Positions 1 through 5,731 of a DNA stretch of 27,053 nucleotides are shown piece after piece; within the stretch, counting starts at the first letter, position 1; the number at the start of each line of letters is the position of its first letter. The stretch covers positions 1 to 27,053 of the IMG/VR virus record IMGVR_UViG_3300029263_000579; one strand, written 5' to 3'. The notes beneath the pieces are model-generated. The model saw only the letters and a list, made by a program, of their open reading frames with translations. It ran no database searches and was not told the DNA's origin. Both the position numbers and the translations under genes were made by a program. Source of the stretch: a virus.

Positions 1-11
1 AGGAGGCTAAT

Positions 12-323
12 ATGAAAATCATTACGAAAATGGAACTCGATCCCGAATGTTTTCTTTACATGACGGAATCTGACACGTTCGAAAATGGTACGGATCTCTG
101 GTGGTACATCGGATCAGCCGAAGATCGTCGCCCGAGCGGTCGTGGACGCGATTTCGTCCGCGTGAGTGACGATATCGCACTTTCCTTGTTCAGTCTACGA
201 CAGACGAAGGACACTTCTGTGGCAGGATACTGTAAGGACTTCGATTCGGACGATTGGAAAACCGAATGCGTAGCACGATACGAACAATGGATCGATAACT
301 CATTAGAAGGAGCGGGATCATGA
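12..323 (+). CDS. hypothetical protein, 103 aa
   Basis: A perfect Shine-Dalgarno AGGAGG occupies the first six bases of the window, and the ATG follows five bases later, so the start is well supported. The product is acidic and soluble, with a WWY motif near residue 30 and an RRPSGRGRDF stretch near residues 39-48; I see no signal peptide or membrane segment. The stop overlaps the next gene's start (ATGA), so the two are translationally coupled. I do not recognise the family. It is the first visible gene of a co-directional run of small phage genes, and whatever drives the run lies upstream of the window. Confidence 0.8.
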   Translation: MKIITKMELDPECFLYMTESDTFENGTDLWWYIGSAEDRRPSGRGRDFVRVSDDIALSLFSLRQTKDTSVAGYCKDFDSDDWKTECVARYEQWIDNSLEGAGS

Positions 324-598
324 CATTCACCAAAGAAGCAAAAGAACTCATCGACTACATCGCTTTTCTCAACGAGAAGGCGAAGGGTGGGTTCATGCTG
401 ACCCAGTGTCTCACCCACTGGGCAGAATACGGAATCACCACGAAGGAAGAACTCGGCGACTATCTCGACGATTGTGTGGCGATGACGAAGCCGTACAATT
501 CGTGCGACTCCAACGACGATGACTATGACGGCGGATATGATCCGATTGAACCCACATGGGACGCAGTGTCCCGCCACGACTCCAACGAAGGATGGTGA
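320..598 (+). CDS. hypothetical acidic protein, 92 aa
   Basis: The ATG overlaps the stop of the preceding gene by four bases (ATGA), and an AGAAGGAG ribosome site lies just upstream inside that gene. The N-terminal half looks helical (KEAKELIDYIAFLNEKAKGG), followed by a short ITTKEELGDYLDD helix. The C-terminal third is very acidic (SNDDDYDGGYDP) and probably disordered. No known domain is recognised. Its position suggests expression with the upstream small gene. Confidence 0.75.
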   Translation: MTFTKEAKELIDYIAFLNEKAKGGFMLTQCLTHWAEYGITTKEELGDYLDDCVAMTKPYNSCDSNDDDYDGGYDPIEPTWDAVSRHDSNEGW

Positions 599-603
599 AC
601 ACC

Positions 604-1053
604 ATGAATGAATATGAAGATGCTCTACATCATACCCCGCCATTAATCAAGCACAGTGGCATCCCCAATCACTTTTTGGTTGGTGAGTTTTATCTTCGTA
701 GCAATCACCAGACATCACACAGTCGTGTTATAGTCCGATTCACTCGTTATCAATGCGGAGTCACTGTAACTTCTTCTAAAGCCAATTTCAAGGTGGTTGT
801 TGAAGTTTGGAACAAGGTCAATAAGTGTTGGAGCCCTCATCCTTCTTGTTCGTCCATTTTCGAAAATGTTCGCTACATGACTGATGATGAAGCACGAAAC
901 CTGTGGGATGAATCCCACTTCGCTAATTTCACTCAGTTTATTCCCAAGACGAACATCGAGATCGACAGGGATTTCCCCACTACACTACACAAAGATATGC
1001 CAAGCCTCGAAGAGGTTGAGAAGGAAGATTGGAAGGCCTACCATAATTATTGA
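604..1053 (+). CDS. hypothetical protein, about 149 aa
   Basis: I chose the ATG at 604 rather than an in-frame start at 556, because 556 lies deep inside the preceding gene while 604 follows a GGATGGTGA ribosome-site-like stretch by a few bases. The product has a beta-rich middle (VIVRFTRYQCGVTVTSS, FKVVVEVWNKV) and a helical acidic C-terminus ending KEDWKAYHNY. There is no signal peptide and no membrane segment. The function is not recognised. Confidence 0.7.
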   Translation: MNEYEDALHHTPPLIKHSGIPNHFLVGEFYLRSNHQTSHSRVIVRFTRYQCGVTVTSSKANFKVVVEVWNKVNKCWSPHPSCSSIFENVRYMTDDEARNLWDESHFANFTQFIPKTNIEIDRDFPTTLHKDMPSLEEVEKEDWKAYHNY

Positions 1054-1086
1054 TTTTCTAGTGGCAGGCAAACATTGGACTGAACT

Positions 1087-1179
1087 ATGACCCTTTCCGA
1101 AATTAACTCAATTATTGTCTGTATTACTCTCGTCCTCTCTTGTATCTCGGTGGTTCTTATGGTACAATCATCCGAATGA
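1087..1179 (+). CDS. 30-aa single-pass membrane peptide
   Basis: This short frame begins ATG ACC CTT and ends TGA. It encodes a hydrophobic stretch (IIVCITLVLSCISVVLMV, about residues 9-26) long enough to cross a membrane once, with short polar ends. The stop overlaps the ATG of the next gene in an ATGA junction, the usual coupling in this cluster. No clear Shine-Dalgarno is visible and the frame is small. It could be a holin- or antiholin-like accessory or an inner-membrane modifier, but nothing in the sequence decides this. Confidence 0.5.
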   Translation: MTLSEINSIIVCITLVLSCISVVLMVQSSE

Positions 1180-1343
1180 AAAACTACACGATCAAATACG
1201 AAATGGAATCGGAACCATCTGAACTCTTTACTTGGAATGGCGATGGCGCCAGTATCGGCGATGTATTGTATAACTTCTACAAGTCGTCTGATGAATTCAA
1301 CTACGAAACCCCTGTAATCATAGACATTCTGGAAGACAAATGA
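1176..1343 (+). CDS. hypothetical protein, 55 aa
   Basis: The start used is the ATG at 1176, which overlaps the stop of the 30-aa membrane peptide (ATGA); an in-frame upstream start at 1140 lies inside that peptide gene. The product begins MKNYTIKYEMESEPSE and looks like a small alpha/beta protein with an acidic C-terminus ending IIDILEDK. Its stop overlaps the next gene's start (ATGA). It resembles many small phage proteins of unknown role and no domain is recognised. Confidence 0.65.
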   Translation: MKNYTIKYEMESEPSELFTWNGDGASIGDVLYNFYKSSDEFNYETPVIIDILEDK

Positions 1344-1750
1344 AGTACGAAAAGAAGAACTACATTATCGGGTATCCTAAGTCGGGTTGTACAAAGGATC
1401 AAGGTATCATGGTCGTCGATGCCATTCGATGGTTCCTGAACCGCTACAACATGCAACGCAACGATCATTATCATAGTTTCGAGAACGTCGGTATTACCAC
1501 GAACGCACGGCAATACAAGGATATCGAGTGTTACGGACAATGCTACGAATGGGATCATAGCGACGATGTGGATTATGTGATTGACATTGCAGTCGATCAG
1601 CCGATCCGCGACATGCTCGCTACGGTGTTCCACGAATGCGTACATCTCTGGCAGTGGGAACGCGGATCATGGAAGGGCGAAGGCGAACGAGAAGCAAGTC
1701 AACTGCAATACGAACTGGCCGATGAATACTGGAGATGCGGTAATGTCTGA
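1340..1750 (+). CDS. HExxH zinc-metallopeptidase-like protein, 136 aa
   Basis: The predicted zinc-peptidase motif HECVH lies at residues 98-102 inside a helix (TVFHECVHLWQWERG), preceded by an LAT segment as in minimal zincins. A possible third ligand is E118 in GEGEREA, about 16 residues downstream, a layout like SprT/WLM- or M78-type single-domain peptidases. The two histidines and E99 of the active-site helix are intact. The start overlaps the upstream stop (ATGA), and the end overlaps the next gene by eight bases. The substrate is unknown. A small phage metallopeptidase could act on a host regulator or a capsid or scaffold protein, but this is inference. No signal peptide is present, so it should act in the cytoplasm. 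Confidence 0.7.
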   Translation: MKYEKKNYIIGYPKSGCTKDQGIMVVDAIRWFLNRYNMQRNDHYHSFENVGITTNARQYKDIECYGQCYEWDHSDDVDYVIDIAVDQPIRDMLATVFHECVHLWQWERGSWKGEGEREASQLQYELADEYWRCGNV

Positions 1751-1904
1751 TGGTGATATGACCAAAGAAGAAGCGATCAAGAAGGCACGCGAGAACTACA
1801 TGAATTGTTACTGGGATCAACAGACGATGCTATCGAATCTATACAACGAATGCGAAGAACTCGAAGATGGTGATCTCGACGAGTACGATATTGGAAACTG
1901 CTGA
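1743..1904 (+). CDS. hypothetical acidic protein, 53 aa
   Basis: The ATG at 1743 lies inside the last codons of the metallopeptidase-like gene. A longer in-frame start at 1581 would overlap that gene by 170 bases and is rejected. The product (MSDGDMTKEEAIKKAREN...) is a short helical protein with a strongly acidic C-terminus (ECEELEDGDLDEYD). Its stop TGA overlaps the next ATG (TGATG). No family is recognised; the close coupling with its neighbours is the main support. Confidence 0.6.
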   Translation: MSDGDMTKEEAIKKARENYMNCYWDQQTMLSNLYNECEELEDGDLDEYDIGNC

Positions 1905-1990
1905 TGGAAAATCGATACGAATCGGCAGAACTCCAGCGTGAGAGGGATGAACAAGAACAGAAAAAGGAACAGGAGAAGAAAAATGAGTGA
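1904..1990 (+). CDS. 28-aa charged helical peptide
   Basis: The ATG overlaps the upstream stop (TGATG). The peptide is almost entirely charged and glutamine-rich (about residues 9-27: ELQRERDEQEQKKEQEKK), so it would form one amphipathic or coiled-coil helix. It overlaps the next small gene by eight bases. The size is at the limit of what can be called, but it fills the space between two coupled genes exactly. Confidence 0.4.
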   Translation: MENRYESAELQRERDEQEQKKEQEKKNE

Positions 1991-2093
1991 ATCATTAGAA
2001 GTGTGGGGAATGACCGCTCGCCTCCTAGTTTTATGGTGGGTGATTTGTATGAACTGCATTGAAAGTTTGGATAAATGCTATGAAAGATCCTGA
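1983..2093 (+). CDS. 36-aa possible membrane peptide
   Basis: An ATG at 1983 follows a good ribosome site in AGGAGAAGAAAA. The frame runs 36 codons with a hydrophobic core (ARLLVLWWVICM, about residues 12-23), then a polar cysteine-containing tail (NCIESLDKCYERS). The hydrophobic segment is short but tryptophan-rich, so it may be membrane-associated. It overlaps the start of the following gene. No function is recognised. Confidence 0.45.
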   Translation: MSESLEVWGMTARLLVLWWVICMNCIESLDKCYERS

Positions 2094-2271
2094 ATCTGTT
2101 ATCAATCAGTGTGAAAATATGATAAAATTGTACGAAGAAGGAATTCTTCTCTGTAAAAAATTGCGGAAGCACGCTATCACAGAACATCGAAAAAATCAGC
2201 GGAAAAAAATGGCGCTGAACGCACATGGAGCCTACATCAGAGTGTGGGAGAACAAATCGAATGACGAATAA
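2080..2271 (+). CDS. hypothetical basic protein, 63 aa
   Basis: I prefer the ATG at 2080 (MKDPESVINQ...) over an in-frame TTG at 2059. The protein is helical and becomes strongly basic in the middle (KKLRKHAITEHRKNQRKK), which would suit nucleic-acid contact, though no motif confirms that. It overlaps the following nuclease-like gene by eleven bases. The function is unknown. Confidence 0.55.
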   Translation: MKDPESVINQCENMIKLYEEGILLCKKLRKHAITEHRKNQRKKMALNAHGAYIRVWENKSNDE

Positions 2272-2767
2272 ATCACAACCGTACAAAGGACAACTGGCGA
2301 ACATGAAGGGAAAGTGGGCCGAATATTTTTGTGCGGCACATGCATTGAAGAAGGGTTACGAGGCTGCGATGACAACGGGTGGCCATGTCGATCTTCATCT
2401 TACAGACGTAAACAAGACCGTGTATAATGTTCAGGTAAAGACTCTGAAGCGTGGTGGTAAGCACTACGACAATGATGGCATTGCTCTTGAGCATGAGCGT
2501 CCGTTCACCAACATCGAATTGTATTTCCGAAATAATCAGAAAGAAAAGATTTACTACGTCGATCGTGGTATTGATTTTCTCGTTGGCATTCACCCCGTAA
2601 CCGAAGAACAGCATTGGTATAGTAAAGATCAACTTCTTGCCGCTGGTGGTTCTACTTCTTTTAATGTTACGGTTGTTCCAGCAGCAGGACTACCCGATGC
2701 TGGAAGAATGCAAAGAATCAAGCAAGCCATGGAGATTCCCGCTACTCTCGAACCGTTTGGAATTTGA
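2261..2767 (+). CDS. PD-(D/E)XK nuclease-like protein, 168 aa
   Basis: The start is the ATG at 2261, overlapping the end of the upstream gene; an earlier in-frame ATG at 2225 lies well inside that gene. The layout matches the restriction-endonuclease-like fold. An N-terminal helix GKWAEYF carries the conserved acidic residue E21, a glycine-rich turn follows, VDLHL carries D44, and NVQVKTLK carries a Q58-x-K60 version of the usual ExK catalytic pair. A Q in place of E occurs in several branches of this superfamily. Such small proteins include resolvase-like and restriction-like nucleases. The role here could be DNA processing or attack on competing DNA; the sequence does not decide. Confidence 0.6.
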   Translation: MTNKSQPYKGQLANMKGKWAEYFCAAHALKKGYEAAMTTGGHVDLHLTDVNKTVYNVQVKTLKRGGKHYDNDGIALEHERPFTNIELYFRNNQKEKIYYVDRGIDFLVGIHPVTEEQHWYSKDQLLAAGGSTSFNVTVVPAAGLPDAGRMQRIKQAMEIPATLEPFGI

Positions 2768-2768
2768 A

Positions 2769-2879
2769 ATGGATGAACTAGATAAAGAAAATACTAATAA
2801 TTCAATATGCGACTGGCTTACAAAGTGGTTTTTAGTTTTTTTACTTAGTCTTATTGTAGCAATGGAGATCGTAGGATGA
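2769..2879 (+). CDS. 36-aa single-pass membrane peptide
   Basis: The ATG at 2769 starts one base after the preceding stop codon. The peptide has an acidic N-terminus (MDELDKENTNNS) and a strong transmembrane segment (WFLVFLLSLIVAMEIVG, about residues 20-36) at its C-terminus. This is a tail-anchored-like arrangement. Its stop overlaps the next ATG (ATGA). A longer frame reading from 2637 overlaps the nuclease-like gene and is rejected. Small membrane peptides of this type are common in T4-like phages; no specific role is seen. Confidence 0.55.
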   Translation: MDELDKENTNNSICDWLTKWFLVFLLSLIVAMEIVG

Positions 2880-3085
2880 TGATGTCAGAAAGAATTGAAA
2901 ATGAACCCGAGATCTATGCGTATCTTGTAGAACTTCTCGACGAAGATATGGAACTGTCTATGCAGAATTCTGCGAAGATCATCGAAGGACTATTTGGTAT
3001 CGATAGATATGATGCAATTCGTATAGTAGGAAGATTCATGCGTGAACGATCGGCGGCTCGAATTGATATGGAAAACTCAGAATGA
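2876..3085 (+). CDS. hypothetical acidic helical protein, 69 aa
   Basis: Three ATG codons in a row open this gene, the first overlapping the upstream stop; a GTAGG sequence just before favours the first or second. The product is all-helical and acidic (EPEIYAYLVELLDEDMELS) with a basic patch near the C-terminus (VGRFMRERSAARI). Its stop overlaps the next gene (ATGA). No domain is recognised. Confidence 0.65.
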   Translation: MMMSERIENEPEIYAYLVELLDEDMELSMQNSAKIIEGLFGIDRYDAIRIVGRFMRERSAARIDMENSE

Positions 3086-3237
3086 AGCGTACAACTAGTC
3101 GAAGAGGATCCGATTGGAATAAGGACGGATCAGGCAGACCAGCAAACCGATCGAAGACTTGGGGTGAAAGATCCGACAAGGATGTCCGTAAGGATCGGCG
3201 AAACTGGAAGAAGGATACTCATGGAATTACTTCATGA
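3082..3237 (+). CDS. 51-aa basic, low-complexity protein
   Basis: The ATG overlaps the preceding stop (ATGA). The frame of 51 codons gives a very basic, disordered-looking protein rich in R, K, D, W, G and S (MKRTTSRRGSDWNKDGSGRP...). It contains repeated W-[NG]-[KE] style segments (DWNKDG, TWGERS, NWKKDT). It ends at a TGA in TTCATGATCA, just before the ribosome site of the next gene. Nucleic-acid binding is plausible from the composition only. Confidence 0.5.
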   Translation: MKRTTSRRGSDWNKDGSGRPANRSKTWGERSDKDVRKDRRNWKKDTHGITS

Positions 3238-3255
3238 TCAGGAGAGAAGATCAAT

Positions 3256-3468
3256 ATGTCACATCTTGAATGGCAAGAAAGAACTTTTTGGGATGGGACT
3301 ACTGCAATTTTTATCAACAATTATGGTAGAATGTCTTGTCATGACATCTACTCGGACAAACTTTGTGGTATAATTAACAAAAGGATCGCAGAGTGCGATC
3401 GAGAAAAGTCCATATGGTTAGAATTGCAACAGAAGTATAAGGATGCAAATGCCGAAGCGAGTGATTGA
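3256..3468 (+). CDS. hypothetical protein, 70 aa, paralogue of the gene at 15444
   Basis: The ATG follows a strong AGGAGAG ribosome site. The protein aligns by eye along its length with the 68-aa product at 15444-15650: both have TWDG or FWDG near the start, then IF, then C-x-D-[IL], a conserved I-x-x-x-RI-x-x-CD-x-EK-x-x-WL-x-L core, and a charged helical tail. That repeated pattern supports both being real genes. The function is unknown. The gene overlaps the start of the next one. Confidence 0.7.
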   Translation: MSHLEWQERTFWDGTTAIFINNYGRMSCHDIYSDKLCGIINKRIAECDREKSIWLELQQKYKDANAEASD

Positions 3469-3634
3469 TCAGTTTGATTTGGAAGCAGAACGAGAAGGTG
3501 GAGCAATACGAAAACATGGAGGTATTCCTAGAACGGCACTAGGGAAAGGAATTACCAAACAGCGTAACATGCATAAACGTGGTGCCGAAATAATCACTAC
3601 TCGTATTGTGAAGAGAGAAGGTTGGTTCGATTGA
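3449..3634 (+). CDS. hypothetical basic protein, 61 aa
   Basis: I place the start at the ATG at 3449, which has an AAGG ribosome site at a usual distance; an ATG two codons earlier is closer to that site. The product begins MPKRVIDQFDLEAERE and is basic and glycine-containing in its C-terminal half (RKHGGIPRTALGKGITKQRN). It overlaps the upstream gene by 20 bases. After the TGA stop the same frame stays open for 49 more codons, noted separately. No family is recognised. Confidence 0.5.
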   Translation: MPKRVIDQFDLEAEREGGAIRKHGGIPRTALGKGITKQRNMHKRGAEIITTRIVKREGWFD

Positions 3635-3655
3635 ATCCCTATTACGAAATCTCAT

Positions 3656-3784
3656 TTGTTCAAAAGACTGTTCCGTATCCGCCGTATTAGGCTGTATCTA
3701 AAACGATATCGCCGAAATCAACATTATTTTACCACCCTATCTGGAAGATATCAGGACTGGGGTAGACCAAGACCCCTTCCGTAA
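3656..3784 (+). CDS. possible 42-aa arginine-rich peptide (TTG start), doubtful
   Basis: The gap from 3635 to 3789 holds an open frame directly after, and in frame with, the TGA of the upstream gene. It has no ATG; the first usable start is a TTG at 3656. The peptide would be very basic (LFRIRRIRLYLKRYRRN) and then proline- and arginine-rich (WGRPRPLP). A second overlapping frame from a TTG at 3632 gives only 19 codons. The basic amino-acid pattern looks non-random, but there is no clear ribosome site. It may be a real small gene, a readthrough extension, or nothing. Confidence 0.25.
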   Translation: MFKRLFRIRRIRLYLKRYRRNQHYFTTLSGRYQDWGRPRPLP

Positions 3785-3789
3785 AAATT

Positions 3790-3999
3790 ATGAATTGTAT
3801 TGATTGTAACAACCCAATTGCTCCCGCTCGTATGGAAGCACTCCCCGATACAGACTATTGTGTGAACTGTGCAGACAACCATACTGAACGTGTGGTTGGA
3901 CGGATGATCTACAGTCACAAGACTGCTGGTGAACTTGTCTTTGCATCTGGTAAAGAAAACATTCGGCGATTGAACCGAGAATATACGAGGTCACGATGA
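3790..3999 (+). CDS. DksA/TraR-type zinc-finger protein, 69 aa
   Basis: The N-terminus carries a four-cysteine zinc finger with the spacing of the DksA/TraR family: C3-x2-C6, the I-x3-R-x3-x-P connector (PIAPARMEALP), then C24-x2-C27. The family member DksA binds the secondary channel of RNA polymerase through a coiled coil before the finger; here that coiled coil is missing. What follows is a 40-residue basic tail (GKENIRRLNREYTRSR). Phage proteins of this size may act on polymerase or simply use the finger as a fold. The stop overlaps the next ATG (ATGA), coupling it to the lysozyme-like gene. Confidence 0.7.
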   Translation: MNCIDCNNPIAPARMEALPDTDYCVNCADNHTERVVGRMIYSHKTAGELVFASGKENIRRLNREYTRSR

Positions 4000-4415
4000 A
4001 AACTTTCCTGATCTCTCTTCTTGTATTATCTTCTCCCGCATACTCTCTAACTGATAAGGAACTAGATGACGTTATCTCTGCCATTCGAATCGTCGAATCT
4101 AACAACGATCCTAACGCTGTTGGTGATAGTGGTAATGCTATTGGTGTGTATCAGATTTGGCGTTTTTATTGGAAAGACGCTGTGGAGCATTCTAACCTAC
4201 AGGGTAAGTATTTGGACTGCTATGATCCTACTTATGCTGATTCTATTGTGCGTTCCTACATGAAGCGATACGCAACCAAGCGAAGACTTGGACGCGAACC
4301 AACCCAAGAAGATATTGCTCGCATCCACAACGGTGGACCGAACGGATATAAAAAGAAAACAGCGACAAACAAATACTGGAATAAGGTAAAAAGAATACTC
4401 AACAAAGAACGGTGA
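3996..4415 (+). CDS. secreted lysozyme/transglycosylase-like endolysin, 139 aa
   Basis: An N-terminal Sec-type signal peptide is visible: MKTF, a hydrophobic LISLLVLSS core, and a likely cleavage after SPAYS at about residue 17. The mature part starts with a helix holding the candidate catalytic glutamate in AIRIVESNNDPNAVGD, followed by NAIGVYQIWRFYW, which is the ES...G.YQI pattern of goose-type/SLT and i-type (destabilase-like) lysozymes. The C-terminal part keeps the IARIHNGGPNGY segment also found in that fold. It would cut the glycan chain of peptidoglycan after export, giving host lysis. A signal-carrying endolysin does not strictly need a large-hole holin. It overlaps the zinc-finger gene, and a terminator begins within its last codons. 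Confidence 0.8.
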   Translation: MKTFLISLLVLSSPAYSLTDKELDDVISAIRIVESNNDPNAVGDSGNAIGVYQIWRFYWKDAVEHSNLQGKYLDCYDPTYADSIVRSYMKRYATKRRLGREPTQEDIARIHNGGPNGYKKKTATNKYWNKVKRILNKER

Positions 4416-4430
4416 AACCCGTTCTTTTTT
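4407..4430 (+). terminator. intrinsic terminator after the lysozyme-like gene
   Basis: A 6-bp stem GAACGG/CCGTTC with a 6-nt loop is followed at once by six T. The left arm includes the end of the lysozyme-like gene. It closes the run of small genes and sits directly before a consensus promoter, so it isolates two transcription units. Confidence 0.8.
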
Positions 4431-4432
4431 AC

Positions 4433-4461
4433 TTGACAGATTTATTAATTTAAGTTATAAT
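4433..4461 (+). promoter_or_regulatory. consensus sigma70 promoter (17-bp spacer)
   Basis: TTGACA at 4433-4438 and TATAAT at 4456-4461 are both perfect matches, 17 bp apart, with an AT-rich spacer. It lies right after the terminator and about 45 bp before the gene at 4509. A CTAAATA string at 4488-4494 might add a T4-late-type start, but that is weak. Confidence 0.85.
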
Positions 4462-4508
4462 TTCTGTGTTGCTAGTTTTAAGTACTACTAAATAATAAGG
4501 AGTAGACA

Positions 4509-4778
4509 ATGAATAGAGAACAAATGATTGAGAATCTTCATCGTGGCATTTGCAGTGTCATTTTTGAAAAGAAGGACGGGAGCATTCGTAGTATGAATTG
4601 TACTCTACATCCTGACAGACTTCCTTCTCGTCAGTCACTGAACGAGGTTGAGTCTGCTACTGCTCCACAAACACAATCCAACATTCGGGTGTTCGATACG
4701 GATCTACAAGAATGGAGGTCCTTTCGCGTGGAATCCGTGCAAACATTTAGCACCCCACAATTTTTAACGGAGGCTTAA
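4509..4778 (+). CDS. DUF2693-like T4-type phage protein, 89 aa
   Basis: The ribosome site AAGGAG lies a few bases before the ATG. The N-terminal half (MIENLHRGICSVIFEKKDGS, then RSMNCTLHPDRLP) and the C-terminal segment (IRVFDTDLQEWRSFRVESV) match my recollection of the small DUF2693 family of T4-like cyanophages and related phages. Members have the pattern R-G-x-C-x-V-x-F-x-K...M-x-C-T-L-x-P, then V-x-D-x-[DE]-x-x-x-WRSFR. The biochemical role is unknown. It is the first gene behind a strong promoter and is coupled to the next gene by TAATG, which suggests early, abundant expression. Confidence 0.75.
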   Translation: MNREQMIENLHRGICSVIFEKKDGSIRSMNCTLHPDRLPSRQSLNEVESATAPQTQSNIRVFDTDLQEWRSFRVESVQTFSTPQFLTEA

Positions 4779-5011
4779 TGATGGCAGGTAAATCAGTAGG
4801 TATTGATTGGTATCAAGGTGCATATACAATATTAGAAAAAGTTGAAGACAGGTTAGTTCCTGTAGAATCATTTTCTGAAGTTTACGATTGTATTAGACAT
4901 GTGTGTAAAACATATGATCACTTAGATGAAGTTAATGTATCAGAAGCTATATCCGAAATTGCTAAAATGGAAGCTTCGGCAGAAAATATAAAAACATTTA
5001 ACCCCCTGTAG
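4778..5011 (+). CDS. hypothetical acidic protein, 77 aa
   Basis: The first of two ATG codons overlaps the upstream stop (TAATG), and ACGGAGG just before it is a strong ribosome site. The product starts MMAGKSVGIDWYQGAYTILEK and continues as a helical acidic protein with cysteines at about residues 37 and 43. It is notably more AT-rich in codon use than its neighbours. No family is recognised. Confidence 0.7.
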   Translation: MMAGKSVGIDWYQGAYTILEKVEDRLVPVESFSEVYDCIRHVCKTYDHLDEVNVSEAISEIAKMEASAENIKTFNPL

Positions 5012-5062
5012 TAATAATTATTTTTGTCATGTATAAAGTGAACGATTTGATAGGAGAGTCGT

Positions 5063-5356
5063 ATGGATCCGAAGAACCGAGATCGAAGATTTCCAGAAAG
5101 GGATCAATTCATGGCAAAGAAAAAGGCTACACCCAAAAGATCACAAGCATTTACATATCCAGAGGATCACGAAGAGTGGTTGGCGGATTTGATAGAAATT
5201 GGAGAGTCTGCTGTTATTGCTTATGAAAAATATCTACTAGATGAACTAGGTCATCAAGACTTGGCTAAAGTTATGTCTCTACTGAGAGACAATCTACCCA
5301 TGAAAAAGAAAAGACCCTTGTCGTATAAAGCCAGGGCTAAAAAGAAAGAAGATTAA
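5063..5356 (+). CDS. hypothetical basic protein, 97 aa
   Basis: The ATG follows a GGAGAG ribosome site. The N-terminus (about residues 1-28) and C-terminus (from about residue 80, MKKKRPLSYKARAKKKED) are lysine/arginine-rich tails. Between them is a helical middle with an EDHEEWLADLIEIGESAVIAY segment. The charged tails suggest nucleic-acid or ribosome contact, but no motif is recognised. An overlapping frame from 5029 is a shadow. The gene ends four bases before the next. Confidence 0.65.
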   Translation: MDPKNRDRRFPERDQFMAKKKATPKRSQAFTYPEDHEEWLADLIEIGESAVIAYEKYLLDELGHQDLAKVMSLLRDNLPMKKKRPLSYKARAKKKED

Positions 5357-5359
5357 ATT

Positions 5360-5677
5360 ATGAACAATCAATATCGTCTACACATTGACATTCCACTTGG
5401 AACCAATGAGACTGAGGCTATTGCTAGTGCAAAGTCTATTATGGAGTGGCACTTCAAGCATAAGGAAGCCCAAGAGAAGATTCAGATGCTTACCTATGAT
5501 AGAACTCCTCTCACAGAGATTAACTATCGTCTTGGACATGATGAGGATAGACAGCGTTCTAATTATCTTCACATGAATGAGAACGGACATGTGAATAACA
5601 AGAAGAGTAAGATTATGTTGTCGGTCTCTATTCCAGGTCAAACTTCATTTGAATGGACTTCTTCTTCGGATTGTTGA
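5360..5677 (+). CDS. conserved T4-like phage hypothetical, 105 aa
   Basis: It starts three bases after the preceding stop. The order YRLHIDIPLGTNETEAI at residues 5-21, then INYRLGHDEDRQRSNYLHMNENGHVNNKKSK, then a beta strand, agrees with a small protein I associate with T4-like marine phages, especially the R-L-G-x-D-x-D-R-Q and NENGHV segments. I know no function for it. The 54-bp gap that follows contains only the leader of the large virion gene. Confidence 0.65.
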   Translation: MNNQYRLHIDIPLGTNETEAIASAKSIMEWHFKHKEAQEKIQMLTYDRTPLTEINYRLGHDEDRQRSNYLHMNENGHVNNKKSKIMLSVSIPGQTSFEWTSSSDC

Positions 5678-5731
5678 TCTAGTATTACTTCTCTGCATAT
5701 ATAACTAAGGTTTCTTATGTGGAGAATATGA

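Noticed and set aside
56-643. 195-codon open frame on the minus strand opposite the first genes
   Set aside because: It is antisense to two well-supported coupled + genes with strong ribosome sites; composition (His/Val/Arg-rich) is typical of a shadow frame.
1777-2304. 175-codon minus-strand frame rich in S, F and R
   Set aside because: It lies antisense to five small + genes that are linked by stop/start overlaps; low-complexity shadow.
3164-3373. 69-codon + frame overlapping the 51-aa basic gene
   Set aside because: It overlaps two better-supported frames (3082-3237, coupled by ATGA, and 3256-3468, with AGGAGAG and a paralogue) and has no ribosome site.
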